Source of the DNA: Marinifilum sp. D737
GTDB taxonomy: Bacteria > Bacteroidota > Bacteroidia > Bacteroidales > Marinifilaceae
Direction of reading: 5' to 3'
Length of the DNA stretch: 64,000 bases
NCBI RefSeq assembly: GCF_026672275.1
Contig: NZ_JANQCD010000005.1
Coordinates: 102,462 to 166,461, forward strand
Part shown: positions 1 to 8,807 of the stretch, piece after piece
Layout of the letters: the number at the start of each line of letters is the position of its first letter
Position numbering within the stretch: position 1 is the first letter of the stretch
Notes under the pieces: model-generated
The model's input: only the letters and a program-made list of their open reading frames with translations
Database searches by the model: none
What the model was told of the DNA's origin: nothing
Program-made: the position numbers and the translations under genes

Positions 1-1725
1 ATTGTAACCGAATTCAATCTGTCCTTCATCGGTGAATTTTAATGCATTGCCTAATAAATTGTTACAGATTTGAGTAAATCTTAGTGTATCCGTTTCGATA
101 AGATAATCTTTTGATTCATCCGGGATATATAAATGCAGTTCAACCGAATTTTCAGACTTTGAATCTAGTGTGTTTCTAAATACACTGCTTATTTCTTTGA
201 TTAGGTCATTTACCGATACACTTTCAAACGATACCTTTAACTGATTGGATTCAATGTGTGAAATATCGATAATGTCATCAATAATTCTTAGCAATTGCTC
301 ACCAGAACTATTGATAATTTTTGAATAGAGTTCTTGTTGTTTCGAACTAATATTTGGAGTTGAAATTAAATCTGTAAAACCAAGAATGGAATTCAAAGGA
401 GTTCTTATTTCATGACTCATATTCGCAAGAAAGGCTGTTTTTAGCTGATCACTTTCTTCTGCTTTTTTTCTGGCAATTACCAGTTCCTGTTTGGTTTTAC
501 GTAGTTCCGAGATATCATGAATAATTGAAAAAAGAAGTTTCTTTTCTTCAAATATCATCGCTTCGGAATATACTTCAACATCCCTAAATTCGCCGCTTGC
601 CAGTTTGTGTTTAAAAATATATACCGAACTTGTTTTTGCAGTTGATTGTAATGCTTTACTTAGATGTTTGGTAGGCAATGTATTAATTTTACCAATTGAC
701 ATTGATGTTAGTGTTTTGTAATCATAGCCATAAAATTTTACTGCAGCAGCATTAGCATCAGTAATCTGTCCGTTTGTTGGATCGATAAGCATCATAATAG
801 ATTGATTGTTTCTAAAGATGGCTTTGTATCTTTTTTCGCTTTCGGATAACTGATAGGTTCTTTTGGCTATTACTTGCTCAAGAGAGTCATTAATTTCTTG
901 TAGTTTGTTTTCTCTTTTTTCAACCTCACATGTATAAAAACGAAAGGTTTGAGTTAGATGTTTTTTATAAAAAAGAGCAATTAAAAATGTAATCAGAAGG
1001 GTAAGACCAATTAAAACAAGAGTTAAGTTATTTCTTTTATGTCCAAGGAGCTCATCGTGTTTTAACTCATTTTCAATTAGTGTATCAATATCATTTAAAT
1101 AGATTCCTGTAGCAATAATCCAATCATACTTCTTGTATAGCTTTGCGTAGCTTAGTTTTTGCGAAACTTGGTCTGTTTTGAATTCTTTAAACCAGTAGGT
1201 GAAAAACAATTCTCCATACTTTTTCACACCTTGTAATTCTGTTAAGTAAGGAGTGTTTCCTTTAATATCGGTTGTATGGGTCGAAAGAAATTGACCTTCT
1301 GTTTCGGGCAGGTTTGGGTGAACTTCTCGAATGGCATAATCATCACCACCTTCATAGTTAATTATTTTATTGATCCAAATGTATCCGGAATCAACCAAGG
1401 TATTTTGCCTGATGTGATTTTTGATGTATTTTTTTACCTGGCTTCTGACATAGGCTGAATCGCCAGGGAATTTATTACTGAAAAACGCTTCTATTTGGTT
1501 GATTTCAACAATGGTTCTGTCTACGGCAGTTTTTAAATAATCTTTTTTAGCATGTATTATTTGACTCTCTATTTGCTCTATATGTTCTTGATTGATCTGA
1601 TTGATTTGGCGATTATAGATGAACCAAAAAGAAGTCGTGAAAATTACAATGATGATAATAAGAGAAAGGAAAAAGCTCTTGGTAATATCTTTAGGGGCAA
1701 TATCTGATTTTTTTTTTGGATTCAA
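1..1725 (-). CDS. Membrane sensor histidine kinase, Cache + PAS + HisKA + partial HATPase (3' end outside window)
   Basis: The frame is open from about 1780 down to base 1, so the gene is cut by the window edge. From the start there is a membrane segment (FFLSLIIIIVIF), then an extracellular domain ending in DWIIATGIYLNDID, which is typical of Cache sensor domains. A second membrane segment near 960-1020 follows, then a PAS domain, the phospho-acceptor H-box SHEIRTPLNS (near 400-430) and the start of the ATPase with N-box NNLLGNALKFTDEG near the edge. No ATG precedes the first membrane helix. The most plausible start is TTG at 1725, because an in-frame TAA lies a little further upstream. A receiver domain could follow beyond the window, making it a hybrid kinase. 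The ligand and the partner are unknown. Confidence 0.85.
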   Translation of the reverse strand, partial: MNPKKKSDIAPKDITKSFFLSLIIIIVIFTTSFWFIYNRQINQINQEHIEQIESQIIHAKKDYLKTAVDRTIVEINQIEAFFSNKFPGDSAYVRSQVKKYIKNHIRQNTLVDSGYIWINKIINYEGGDDYAIREVHPNLPETEGQFLSTHTTDIKGNTPYLTELQGVKKYGELFFTYWFKEFKTDQVSQKLSYAKLYKKYDWIIATGIYLNDIDTLIENELKHDELLGHKRNNLTLVLIGLTLLITFLIALFYKKHLTQTFRFYTCEVEKRENKLQEINDSLEQVIAKRTYQLSESEKRYKAIFRNNQSIMMLIDPTNGQITDANAAAVKFYGYDYKTLTSMSIGKINTLPTKHLSKALQSTAKTSSVYIFKHKLASGEFRDVEVYSEAMIFEEKKLLFSIIHDISELRKTKQELVIARKKAEESDQLKTAFLANMSHEIRTPLNSILGFTDLISTPNISSKQQELYSKIINSSGEQLLRIIDDIIDISHIESNQLKVSFESVSVNDLIKEISSVFRNTLDSKSENSVELHLYIPDESKDYLIETDTLRFTQICNNLLGNALKFTDEGQIEFGYN

Positions 1726-1814
1726 TTTGTAGTATAAAAAGTTTGAAATAAGGGGGCGAAAAATGAATATTAAGTAAATTTAGTAAATGAAGAAATATTT
1801 AACAAATTAATTTA

Positions 1815-1851
1815 AAAGCAAAGGCCTTGATAGATTATTACCAAGGCCTTT
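1815..1851 (-). terminator. Rho-independent terminator of the C69 dipeptidase gene
   Basis: A perfect 10-bp stem (AAAGGCCTTG at 1820-1829 pairs with CAAGGCCTTT at 1842-1851) is followed on the minus strand by a T-rich run. It lies 25 nt past the dipeptidase stop codon. Confidence 0.7.
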
Positions 1852-1875
1852 GTTATTTCATACTAATTGGAATTA

Positions 1876-3462
1876 TTAGAATTTTTCATCGTATTTGGTC
1901 CAGAGTCCATCACCTATTTCCCATGCTTTGTCTACCACTTCGTTACCCAATTGGATACTTCTTTTGGTTAAAAACTCCTTACGCTTTTTCTTACTCATTT
2001 TAGCTGCCTCTTTGTCGATAGCTGCTTGTTCTTCGAAATATTGTTTCTGTAGAGGAACAAAAACTGTATCAACATCATGTCTCATATCACCCCAGCGTTG
2101 TGCTGTTAATGTACCTAAACGGTTAAAGGCCCACCATGCTGATTTACGAGTGTAGCCTGTTCTGCGAGCTTTTACCTTGTAGGATTCGGCCAAATCGGTA
2201 GTTCCTGCATAAACAGGAATATAAATGGATGTTGCTACATTATCTTGTGCCAGCCAAACAATTCCACCTACTTCATCAGGTAACCAATCTCTACACTGAA
2301 TAATGGTTGCATACATGGTATACCAGCGAGCGATGGTTCTTTCGCCAAGTTCGCCCCAACCACCATTAACTCCGAACAAACGGTTCATATCGTAAGGCAT
2401 AAAAGGATTCGCAAATGGAGAAAGCACCTCTTTACCATCCTTATTTGCTTGTTTAATGTTTTTTACGAAATTATATGGAGTTCCTTCATAGTAATCCTTG
2501 AAGATTTCAACCAACTTGTCCATTGTGATTTTTTCATCAGGTTGAACTGAGAATGGATAATCTTTGTCGTTGGCATCTAGTTTTAACGAAGGAGCAGCCA
2601 TCGAAAGTACTCTCCACTCTCTTCTGCGAGAAGCTAATGATAATCTGCTTTTAGGAGCATAAGCATAGTTCCATTTAAAAACTTCACCTTCTTTCCACCA
2701 TCCATTTTCTTTGGCAACAGAATAAATGTTTTTTGATGCCATAAAATGCTCTTTATCCTTTAGGTTGATTTCTTTAATGGTACTTGCATTTGCGTTTACC
2801 GAAATGTGATTGTCAGGTACGCGCTGAGCAACCCAAACTGCACCTACTTTTCCTTTACCAGGACCAACAACTTCAAAATGCCAAACTTCTTTTTTATCGG
2901 CAATGGTCAAACATTCTCCGTAATCTCTCCAACCATATTTCATTAAAAGCTCATCAGCCAATAGAATTGCTTCTCTTGCAGTTGTACATCTCTCAAGCAT
3001 TAATTGTTGTAAGCGCTGACAATCGATTAAACATTCTTTCGAGAACAATTCTTCACGCCCGCCAAAGGTAGATTCTCCAATTGCCAATTGCTTTTCGTTG
3101 ATACAAGGGTATGCAGTATTAAAAAACTGGTAAGTTTTTTCAACTTGGTCGATTTCTCCAATCTTTTTGTGCTGGTAAGTAGGCATTGCCAAACTATCGT
3201 AAGCCGATCTTTCATACAAAGCAAACTTACTTCCTTTTTTGTATTTCATAGAAGGAGTAACGTCCATCCATGCACGTGTTCTGTGGCTATCATCTGTGTG
3301 CGAAGTGATAACCGATCCGTCAGTGGTGGCCAGTTTTCCAACCGTTACAGTTGTACATCCTTCCGGTACACCTGCTTTCCAATCCGATTTGTCCTGCGCC
3401 ATTGTATTTGTCGAAACCAGCAATACAATAGCTAGAAATAAATTTCTTAGATAATAATTCAT
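1876..3462 (-). CDS. Secreted C69-family dipeptidase (PepD-like)
   Basis: The 528-residue protein starts with a signal peptide (residues 1-22, ending TMAQ) followed by EGCTTVTVGKLATTDGSV. The Cys at residue 36 matches the N-terminal nucleophile that defines peptidase family C69 (Ntn-hydrolase fold). Members cleave short peptides, mostly dipeptides. The distance from the signal peptide to C36 suggests a short propeptide removed by autocatalysis, as known in the family. The length is usual for the family. The protein probably acts in the periplasm or outside the cell. The upstream gap contains a heptamer tandem array about 50 bp from the start codon, and no other promoter element is obvious. 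The family is clear; the exact peptide substrate is not predictable. Confidence 0.9.
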   Translation of the reverse strand: MNYYLRNLFLAIVLLVSTNTMAQDKSDWKAGVPEGCTTVTVGKLATTDGSVITSHTDDSHRTRAWMDVTPSMKYKKGSKFALYERSAYDSLAMPTYQHKKIGEIDQVEKTYQFFNTAYPCINEKQLAIGESTFGGREELFSKECLIDCQRLQQLMLERCTTAREAILLADELLMKYGWRDYGECLTIADKKEVWHFEVVGPGKGKVGAVWVAQRVPDNHISVNANASTIKEINLKDKEHFMASKNIYSVAKENGWWKEGEVFKWNYAYAPKSRLSLASRRREWRVLSMAAPSLKLDANDKDYPFSVQPDEKITMDKLVEIFKDYYEGTPYNFVKNIKQANKDGKEVLSPFANPFMPYDMNRLFGVNGGWGELGERTIARWYTMYATIIQCRDWLPDEVGGIVWLAQDNVATSIYIPVYAGTTDLAESYKVKARRTGYTRKSAWWAFNRLGTLTAQRWGDMRHDVDTVFVPLQKQYFEEQAAIDKEAAKMSKKKRKEFLTKRSIQLGNEVVDKAWEIGDGLWTKYDEKF

Positions 3463-3512
3463 GTTTAGTTAGTTGTGTTTTTGTGATCTTGTATTAGAGG
3501 ATTTAATTTTGT

Positions 3513-3575
3513 GCTAACTGCTAACTGCTAACTGCTAACTGCTAACTGCTAACTGCTAACTGCTAACTGCTAACT
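3513..3575. repeat. Perfect tandem array, nine copies of 7-bp GCTAACT
   Basis: Nine uninterrupted GCTAACT units fill 63 bp. The array starts 51 bp upstream of the dipeptidase start codon (3462) and ends just after the stop of the S1-domain gene (3578). A short degenerate relative, AACTGCTAATAGCTAAT, occurs near 32219-32235. Arrays like this can change copy number by slippage. Confidence 0.97.
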
Positions 3576-3577
3576 GT

Positions 3578-4414
3578 TCACTGAACCAGGTAGATTCCAG
3601 TATCCTCAATGGTAATTAGCTTTTGTTTGTACAAAAGACCAATTGCCTTTTTAAAATTTTTCTTACTCATTTTAAGGGTATAGTAAATGTCTTCCGGCGA
3701 ACTCTTATCATTCAAAGGAATGAACCCTTCTTCTTCTTTTAATAAATCAAGTATTTGCTGTCCCGATTTAGGAACCTCGTTTGCATATCCTTGTTGTTGA
3801 AGGCTAACATCAATCTTGCCATCGGGACGGATTTTCTTAATATATGCCTTTCTTTGATCTCCAATTTTCAGGTGTCCAAAAACTTCGTTTTTGTATACCA
3901 TTCCCAAGGCATCATCATTAATCAACACCTGGAAACCCAATTCACTTCTTTTGCCAATTAATATATCTACTTCGTCTCCTTCCTGATATGAGGTTTCATT
4001 GTCTCGTAGAATTCTTTCAATTTTAGCTGTAGCTACAATTCTTCCTGTAGCATTATCCAAATAGATGTATACCAGGTACGAAAGATCTACCTGCATTTTA
4101 TCTCTTTGTTCGCTAAACGGAACAAGCAGATCTTTGGCCAATCCCCAATCTAAAAATGCACCTACATTGGTTACCGATTTTACTTTTAGAACAGCAAATT
4201 CTCCAACAATGGCTTTAGGTTTTAGCGTTGTGGCTATAATTCGATCTTCCGAATCTCTATATATAAATACTTTAATTTTGTCGTCAATTTGTGTTTTTGG
4301 CGGAACATATTGATTTGGCAGCAAGATCAAAGCTTCATCTTCGCCTTCTAAAAACACTCCAAAGTCAACCAATTTGGCAACTTTTAATTCTGCATATTGT
4401 CCAATAATACTCAC
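3578..4414 (-). CDS. CvfB-like S1 RNA-binding protein
   Basis: The 278-residue protein has two S1-like OB folds in the N-terminal half (VDFGVFLEGEDEALIL near residue 16; VTNVGAFLDWGLAKDLLVP near 81), a third OB-like segment, and a C-terminal winged-helix-like part (GFIPLNDKSSPEDIYYTL, then KKNFKKAIGLLYKQ). This order is that of the CvfB/YitL family, which binds RNA and affects virulence factor expression in Staphylococcus. The function in Bacteroidota is not established, so a general role in post-transcriptional control is inference. It is cytosolic with no signal peptide. The gene is followed directly by the heptamer array, and I see no clear terminator between it and the dipeptidase gene. 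The two genes may be cotranscribed. Confidence 0.85.
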   Translation of the reverse strand: MSIIGQYAELKVAKLVDFGVFLEGEDEALILLPNQYVPPKTQIDDKIKVFIYRDSEDRIIATTLKPKAIVGEFAVLKVKSVTNVGAFLDWGLAKDLLVPFSEQRDKMQVDLSYLVYIYLDNATGRIVATAKIERILRDNETSYQEGDEVDILIGKRSELGFQVLINDDALGMVYKNEVFGHLKIGDQRKAYIKKIRPDGKIDVSLQQQGYANEVPKSGQQILDLLKEEEGFIPLNDKSSPEDIYYTLKMSKKNFKKAIGLLYKQKLITIEDTGIYLVQ

Positions 4415-4993
4415 GAGGTATATTTTTAATTGATTCCAAGCTAGAATAGAATCATGAATTGATAATTAACAGCGTAAAAGTAAGCAACTTTTTAAGAATT
4501 TACTCGGACAATATTGAAAAGAAAAGATTGGCAGAAATTTAAAAATACAAAGCTTGGTTTGAACTTGATGTAATTCTTGTTTTTAATTCAAATCGGAAAA
4601 TCATTCATGTTGTAGAGCATGTTTGCAGAATTCGATAAAATAGGAATGGGTATTTTTCTACTTGTTTTAATAAACAGTAAATGAAAATGGTTAAGTAGGA
4701 ATGTTCTGTGCTTGAACTTACGAAGCTATGCACTATTATTGAGTTTTTTCAAAAATGTAAAGTTATGGAGGCAATTTTCGTTATCGATTGCGAATTTTAG
4801 TCCTTATTATTAGGGAAAAATATCAGTATTAAACATGAGTGTTTATACCCATAAAATCAGCTATTGTAGAACATGTACGACTTAATAGAGAAATAATTCC
4901 TTATTTAAGAATAGTTTTTATTTTTGATGAGTGATCAAGAAATCGTGGATTTTGAGATTGATAAAATAACTCTCTCTCGAGTTAATTTGATAT
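4415..4993. other. 579-bp divergent intergenic region
   Basis: The region separates the minus-strand CvfB-like gene from the plus-strand carboxyltransferase gene. TATTTTTG at 4919-4926 fits the Bacteroidota TAnnTTTG -7 box, but no clear TTG lies about 20 bp upstream, so it is a weak promoter candidate. A 26-codon open frame (4927-5007) begins right after this box and overlaps the start of the large gene in another frame. It could be a leader peptide or chance. No RNA gene or riboswitch was recognised. Confidence 0.4.
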
Positions 4994-7900
4994 ATGAATT
5001 CAATTAGTCAGGGTATGAAGACAAGGAAATTATTAGTTAGAGATCTAACATTAAGAGATGGTCAGCAATCTCTTTTTGCAACCAGAATGCCACAGGCAGA
5101 GATAGAGAAAGTTTTGCACTTGTATAAAAAGGCGAACTTTTATGCGATGGAAGTATGGGGTGGTGCGGTACCTGATTCTGTAATGCGTTATTTGAATGAG
5201 GATCCTTGGTACCGTTTAGAGTCCATTAAGAAAGAGATTGGCGATGTTTCCAAACTTACGGCCTTATCTCGTGGACGCAATCTATTCGGATACAGTCCAT
5301 ATCCTGAATCAGTAATTGAAAAGTTTAATACACAAGCTGTAAAATCAGGATTGGGTATTATGCGTATTTTCGATTGTTTGAACGATATTGAAAATATGAA
5401 GTCGACCATTAAGTATGTAAAAGCTGCTGGTGGTATGGCCGATTGTGCAGTATGTTATACTGTAGACTCTAAATTTCCTGAGAAAAAAGAGGATAGAGAC
5501 AGACTTACCATTAAGAATCTTCCGGATCAGATCTTTGACCTGGAATATTTTGTGAATCTGGCGAAAAAATTGGAGGCTCTTGGAGCGGATATGATTTCCT
5601 TGAAAGATATGGCCGGCCTGGCTTCACCTTCTCGTGCGGGGCAAATTATTCGTCGATTTAAAGAAGAGTTAAGTATTCCGGTTGATTTCCACTCACACTC
5701 TACACCAGGCTATGGTTTGGCCTCGGCTTTAACTGCCATTATTAATGGTGTGGATGTTATCGATACCAACATCATGAACTTTGCTGGTGGATCCGCAGCT
5801 CCTGCATACGAGTTGATTTACCTGTTCTGTCAGAAGTTGGGCATTGAACTGGATGGAAATCCTGAGGTAGTGGTTGAAATCAACAAAATTTTAAAAGAGA
5901 TTCGTGCGAATGCTTTGGCTGAGGTGGATAGCTACAAGCAGTTCCCAATTGAATTTGATATTACAAAAGATAAGCTTCCTGCTGAGATCGATCAACTGTT
6001 CGATGAGGCAATAGAATATGCTAAAGCTGATAAAGAGACTGAGCTCCTGGATGCTTGTCATGCAATTGAAAAATATTTTAATTTCCCCGCTCCTAACGAA
6101 ATGGTTAAGAAGGCGGAAATTCCTGGTGGTATGTATACAAACATGCTGAACCAGTTGAAGGCTTTAGGTTTGGAAACCCTGCTTGAGAGAGTGTTAGAAG
6201 TGGTGCCAGTGGTTCGTTTGGACGCAGGTTGTCCACCATTGGTAACCCCTTCTTCACAAATTGTAGGCGTACAGGCGGTAAACTGTGTTATCGATGAGAA
6301 CTCGGGGCGCCCGTTCTATACAAATGTATCCAACCAGTTTTTTAGCTTGGTAAAAGGAGAGTATGGAACTACTCCAATCGAAATTGCTCCTGAGTTTCGT
6401 GAAAAGATCACTGGAAAGCCAGAGAGAGAAGATTATGATGTGAGCCATTACCAGGCACCGGAAAATCCAAATCTGCCACAATACGGAAATGTAAAGTTGG
6501 CTGTAGACGATAAAGAATACATGCTTTTGGAACTGTTCCCATTGGTAGCAAAAGGATACTTGGAAGGCAAGCGCAAGGATGAATTCGAAGCCCAAAGAGT
6601 AGAAAATCGCAAGAAAATTGCTGCTGAAAGAGCTGCAATTAAGAGAACCCGCAAACTGAAGATTCGTGATTTGACATTGCGTGATGGTCAGCAATCACTG
6701 TTTGCAACTCGTGTGCCACAACACGAAATTGAAAAGGTTCTTCCTTTGTATAAAGATGCAAACTTCTACGCACTAGAGGTTTGGGGAGGTGCAATTCCCG
6801 ATTCGGTAATGCGTTATCTGAACGAAGATCCATGGCATCGATTGGAATCCATTAAGGAAGTAATTGGTGATGTTTCGCACCTAACTGCATTGTCGCGTGG
6901 TAGAAACTTATTTGGTTACTCGCCTTATCCAGAATCGGTAATCGAAGGCTTTAACAAGAATGCTGTGAAATCAGGCTTGGGTATCATGCGTATCTTCGAT
7001 TGTTTGAACGATGTGAAGAACATGGAAACTACCATTAAATATATGAAAGAGGCAGGAGGTATTGCCGACTGTGCGGTTTGTTATACGGTAGATCCAAAAT
7101 TCACCAAAAAACAAAGATGGAAAGCCCTTTTATCAGGAAAGAAATTGCCTAAGAAGATTTTTGATGTAAATTATTTCGTGAACAAGGCCAAGCAAATGGA
7201 AGCGCTTGGCGCGGATATGATTACCGTGAAGGACATGGCAGGCTTGATTCCTCCTTCATTATCGGGTAAGATCGTGAAGCGATTGAAACAAGAGCTTAAT
7301 GTTCCGATTGATTTTCACACCCATTGTACTCCAGGTTATGGTTTAGGTGCTGTATTAATGGCCATAGTGAACGGTGTGGATGTGGTAGATACCTGTATGC
7401 TGAACTTTGCAGGAGGTCCTGCTGCTCCATCATTCGAAATTATCCAGCTTTTCGCTGATAAATTAGGTTTGGATACGGGAGTGAACCTCGATTCTGTTGT
7501 TGCCATTAACAAGGAATTGAAAGGAATCCGTGAAAGAATTGCTGAGTTCGATTCTTATAAAATGTTTCCATTAGAGTTTGACATTACTGCAGACTATCTT
7601 CCGAAAGAGATTGATGCATTATTCGATAAAGCTATTGAATTGGCTAAAGCCGATAAAGAAGAAGAGTTGTTGGCAACCTGTCATGCAATCGAGAAGTACT
7701 TTAACTTCCCTGAACCAAATGAGAAAGTGAAAGCTGCAGAGATTCCAGGAGGTATGTATACCAACATGTTGGCTCAGCTAAAAGCACTTGGTTTGGAAGA
7801 TTTACTGCCAACCGTATTGGAGAAAGTACCTGAGGTTCGCGTAGCTGCAGGTTGTCCTCCCTTGGTAACTCCATCTTCACAAATTGTAGGAGTTCAGGCA

Positions 7901-8455
7901 GTAAACTACGTATTGGATGTGAATAGTGGTAAGGCTCCATATACAAACGTAAACAACCAATTCTTTAATTTGGTAAAAGGAGAGTATGGGGAAACACCAA
8001 TAGCTATCGATCCGGAATTCCGTCATAAAATTTGTGGACAAAGTGAGGCTACCGATTATGATGTAAACAAGTATCAGGCTCCTGAGAATCCAGTCTTACA
8101 TGAAATGGGAGGAGTAAAGCTTGCCGAAAACGAGAAAGATATGTTGCTGTTGGAGTTGTTTCCAACTGTAGCGACTCCATTCCTGAAGAACAGAAAAGCG
8201 GATGCTTATTACGAAAAAGTAGCTGTAGAAGAGAATGAAAAGCAAAGGATTATTGAGGAGAAGAAAGCTGCTTATGCTGCAATTCCAATAGAAGAAAAAT
8301 ATGAAATGTTACTTCGTGGATTGTACAGCTTGGCTGGGGATTCTAAACAGGCTACTGGTGAAATCACTCAACCAGAAGAGAAAGAGTCGAAACTTGATAT
8401 CAAAACCAAAGAAATGCTAACGGCACAAAAGCCAAAAAGCAGATTAGTAGGATAA
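4994..8455 (+). CDS. Tandem-duplicated carboxyltransferase (PycB/OadA-type), no biotin domain
   Basis: The 1153-residue protein consists of two copies of the same unit, about residues 10-550 and 552-1100, offset by exactly 542 residues in the core. Each copy has an HMGL-like TIM barrel plus a PYC/OADA domain, as in pyruvate carboxylase subunit B and oxaloacetate decarboxylase alpha. Key residues are present twice: the metal-site Asp in TLRDGQQS (D22, D564), the Lys expected to be carbamylated in KDMAGL (K204, K746), and the metal His pair (H233/H235, H775/H777). Normal family members have one unit of about 480-620 residues and often end in a biotinyl domain with an AMKM motif. Here the C-terminus is a charged tail without that motif. 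It would therefore need a separate biotin carrier. No biotin carboxylase or carrier gene is nearby. ATG at 5015 (M8) is an alternative start that aligns with the beginning of the second unit. Expected role: carboxyl transfer between biotin and pyruvate/oxaloacetate in the cytosol. Confidence 0.9.
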   Translation: MNSISQGMKTRKLLVRDLTLRDGQQSLFATRMPQAEIEKVLHLYKKANFYAMEVWGGAVPDSVMRYLNEDPWYRLESIKKEIGDVSKLTALSRGRNLFGYSPYPESVIEKFNTQAVKSGLGIMRIFDCLNDIENMKSTIKYVKAAGGMADCAVCYTVDSKFPEKKEDRDRLTIKNLPDQIFDLEYFVNLAKKLEALGADMISLKDMAGLASPSRAGQIIRRFKEELSIPVDFHSHSTPGYGLASALTAIINGVDVIDTNIMNFAGGSAAPAYELIYLFCQKLGIELDGNPEVVVEINKILKEIRANALAEVDSYKQFPIEFDITKDKLPAEIDQLFDEAIEYAKADKETELLDACHAIEKYFNFPAPNEMVKKAEIPGGMYTNMLNQLKALGLETLLERVLEVVPVVRLDAGCPPLVTPSSQIVGVQAVNCVIDENSGRPFYTNVSNQFFSLVKGEYGTTPIEIAPEFREKITGKPEREDYDVSHYQAPENPNLPQYGNVKLAVDDKEYMLLELFPLVAKGYLEGKRKDEFEAQRVENRKKIAAERAAIKRTRKLKIRDLTLRDGQQSLFATRVPQHEIEKVLPLYKDANFYALEVWGGAIPDSVMRYLNEDPWHRLESIKEVIGDVSHLTALSRGRNLFGYSPYPESVIEGFNKNAVKSGLGIMRIFDCLNDVKNMETTIKYMKEAGGIADCAVCYTVDPKFTKKQRWKALLSGKKLPKKIFDVNYFVNKAKQMEALGADMITVKDMAGLIPPSLSGKIVKRLKQELNVPIDFHTHCTPGYGLGAVLMAIVNGVDVVDTCMLNFAGGPAAPSFEIIQLFADKLGLDTGVNLDSVVAINKELKGIRERIAEFDSYKMFPLEFDITADYLPKEIDALFDKAIELAKADKEEELLATCHAIEKYFNFPEPNEKVKAAEIPGGMYTNMLAQLKALGLEDLLPTVLEKVPEVRVAAGCPPLVTPSSQIVGVQAVNYVLDVNSGKAPYTNVNNQFFNLVKGEYGETPIAIDPEFRHKICGQSEATDYDVNKYQAPENPVLHEMGGVKLAENEKDMLLLELFPTVATPFLKNRKADAYYEKVAVEENEKQRIIEEKKAAYAAIPIEEKYEMLLRGLYSLAGDSKQATGEITQPEEKESKLDIKTKEMLTAQKPKSRLVG

Positions 8456-8486
8456 AGTTTTCTATTATATTTTTTATAAACAACTT

Positions 8487-8521
8487 AAAAGTGCTATTCC
8501 TTATGGAGTAGCACTTTTTTA
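8487..8521 (+). terminator. Rho-independent terminator after the carboxyltransferase gene
   Basis: AAGTGCTA (8489-8496) pairs with TAGCACTT (8509-8516) around a short loop, extended by TCC/GGA with one mismatch, and is followed by a T run. It starts 32 nt after the stop codon. Confidence 0.85.
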
Positions 8522-8635
8522 TTATCCTTATTTTAATGTTCCAGTCAGGGATTTTTAATCGAACTCAGCTTACTACAATCCTTATCGCTTGGTAGTAGTG
8601 ATAGTAATCAGTATAATAAGTGCTTACTACAGCAA

Positions 8636-8668
8636 TAAAAAGACTGTACCTTATTTAGGATACAGTCC
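8636..8668 (-). terminator. Terminator-like hairpin downstream of the ABC permease gene
   Basis: On the minus strand GACTGTA..GG/CC..TACAGTC forms a stem (8642-8667) followed by TTTTTATT. It lies about 140 nt beyond the permease stop. The adjacent 8560-8640 stretch also has short repeats of GCTTACTACA and GTAGTAGTG whose role I cannot tell. Confidence 0.6.
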
Positions 8669-8807
8669 TTTGAAATATCATCAAGTTTGTATTGATTAGA
8701 TAATGATGAATATTACCACATATTCAAATTGAGTTTTTCCCTAGAAGGGAAGAAGTCCTAAATATACCTTTCTATTGCTTTTAAACTATATTTCAACCCT
8801 TGTCACA

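Noticed and set aside
3513..3575. CRISPR array
   Set aside because: The units are 7 bp with no spacers, so this is a simple tandem repeat.
4927..5007. 26-codon frame before the carboxyltransferase gene as a real leader peptide
   Set aside because: It shows no regulatory codon run or attenuator hairpin; noted only within the intergenic entry.
6254..6694. Minus-strand open frame of 146 codons inside the tandem carboxyltransferase gene
   Set aside because: It lies wholly within a clear family-conserved gene on the other strand and shows no domain, so it is a shadow frame.
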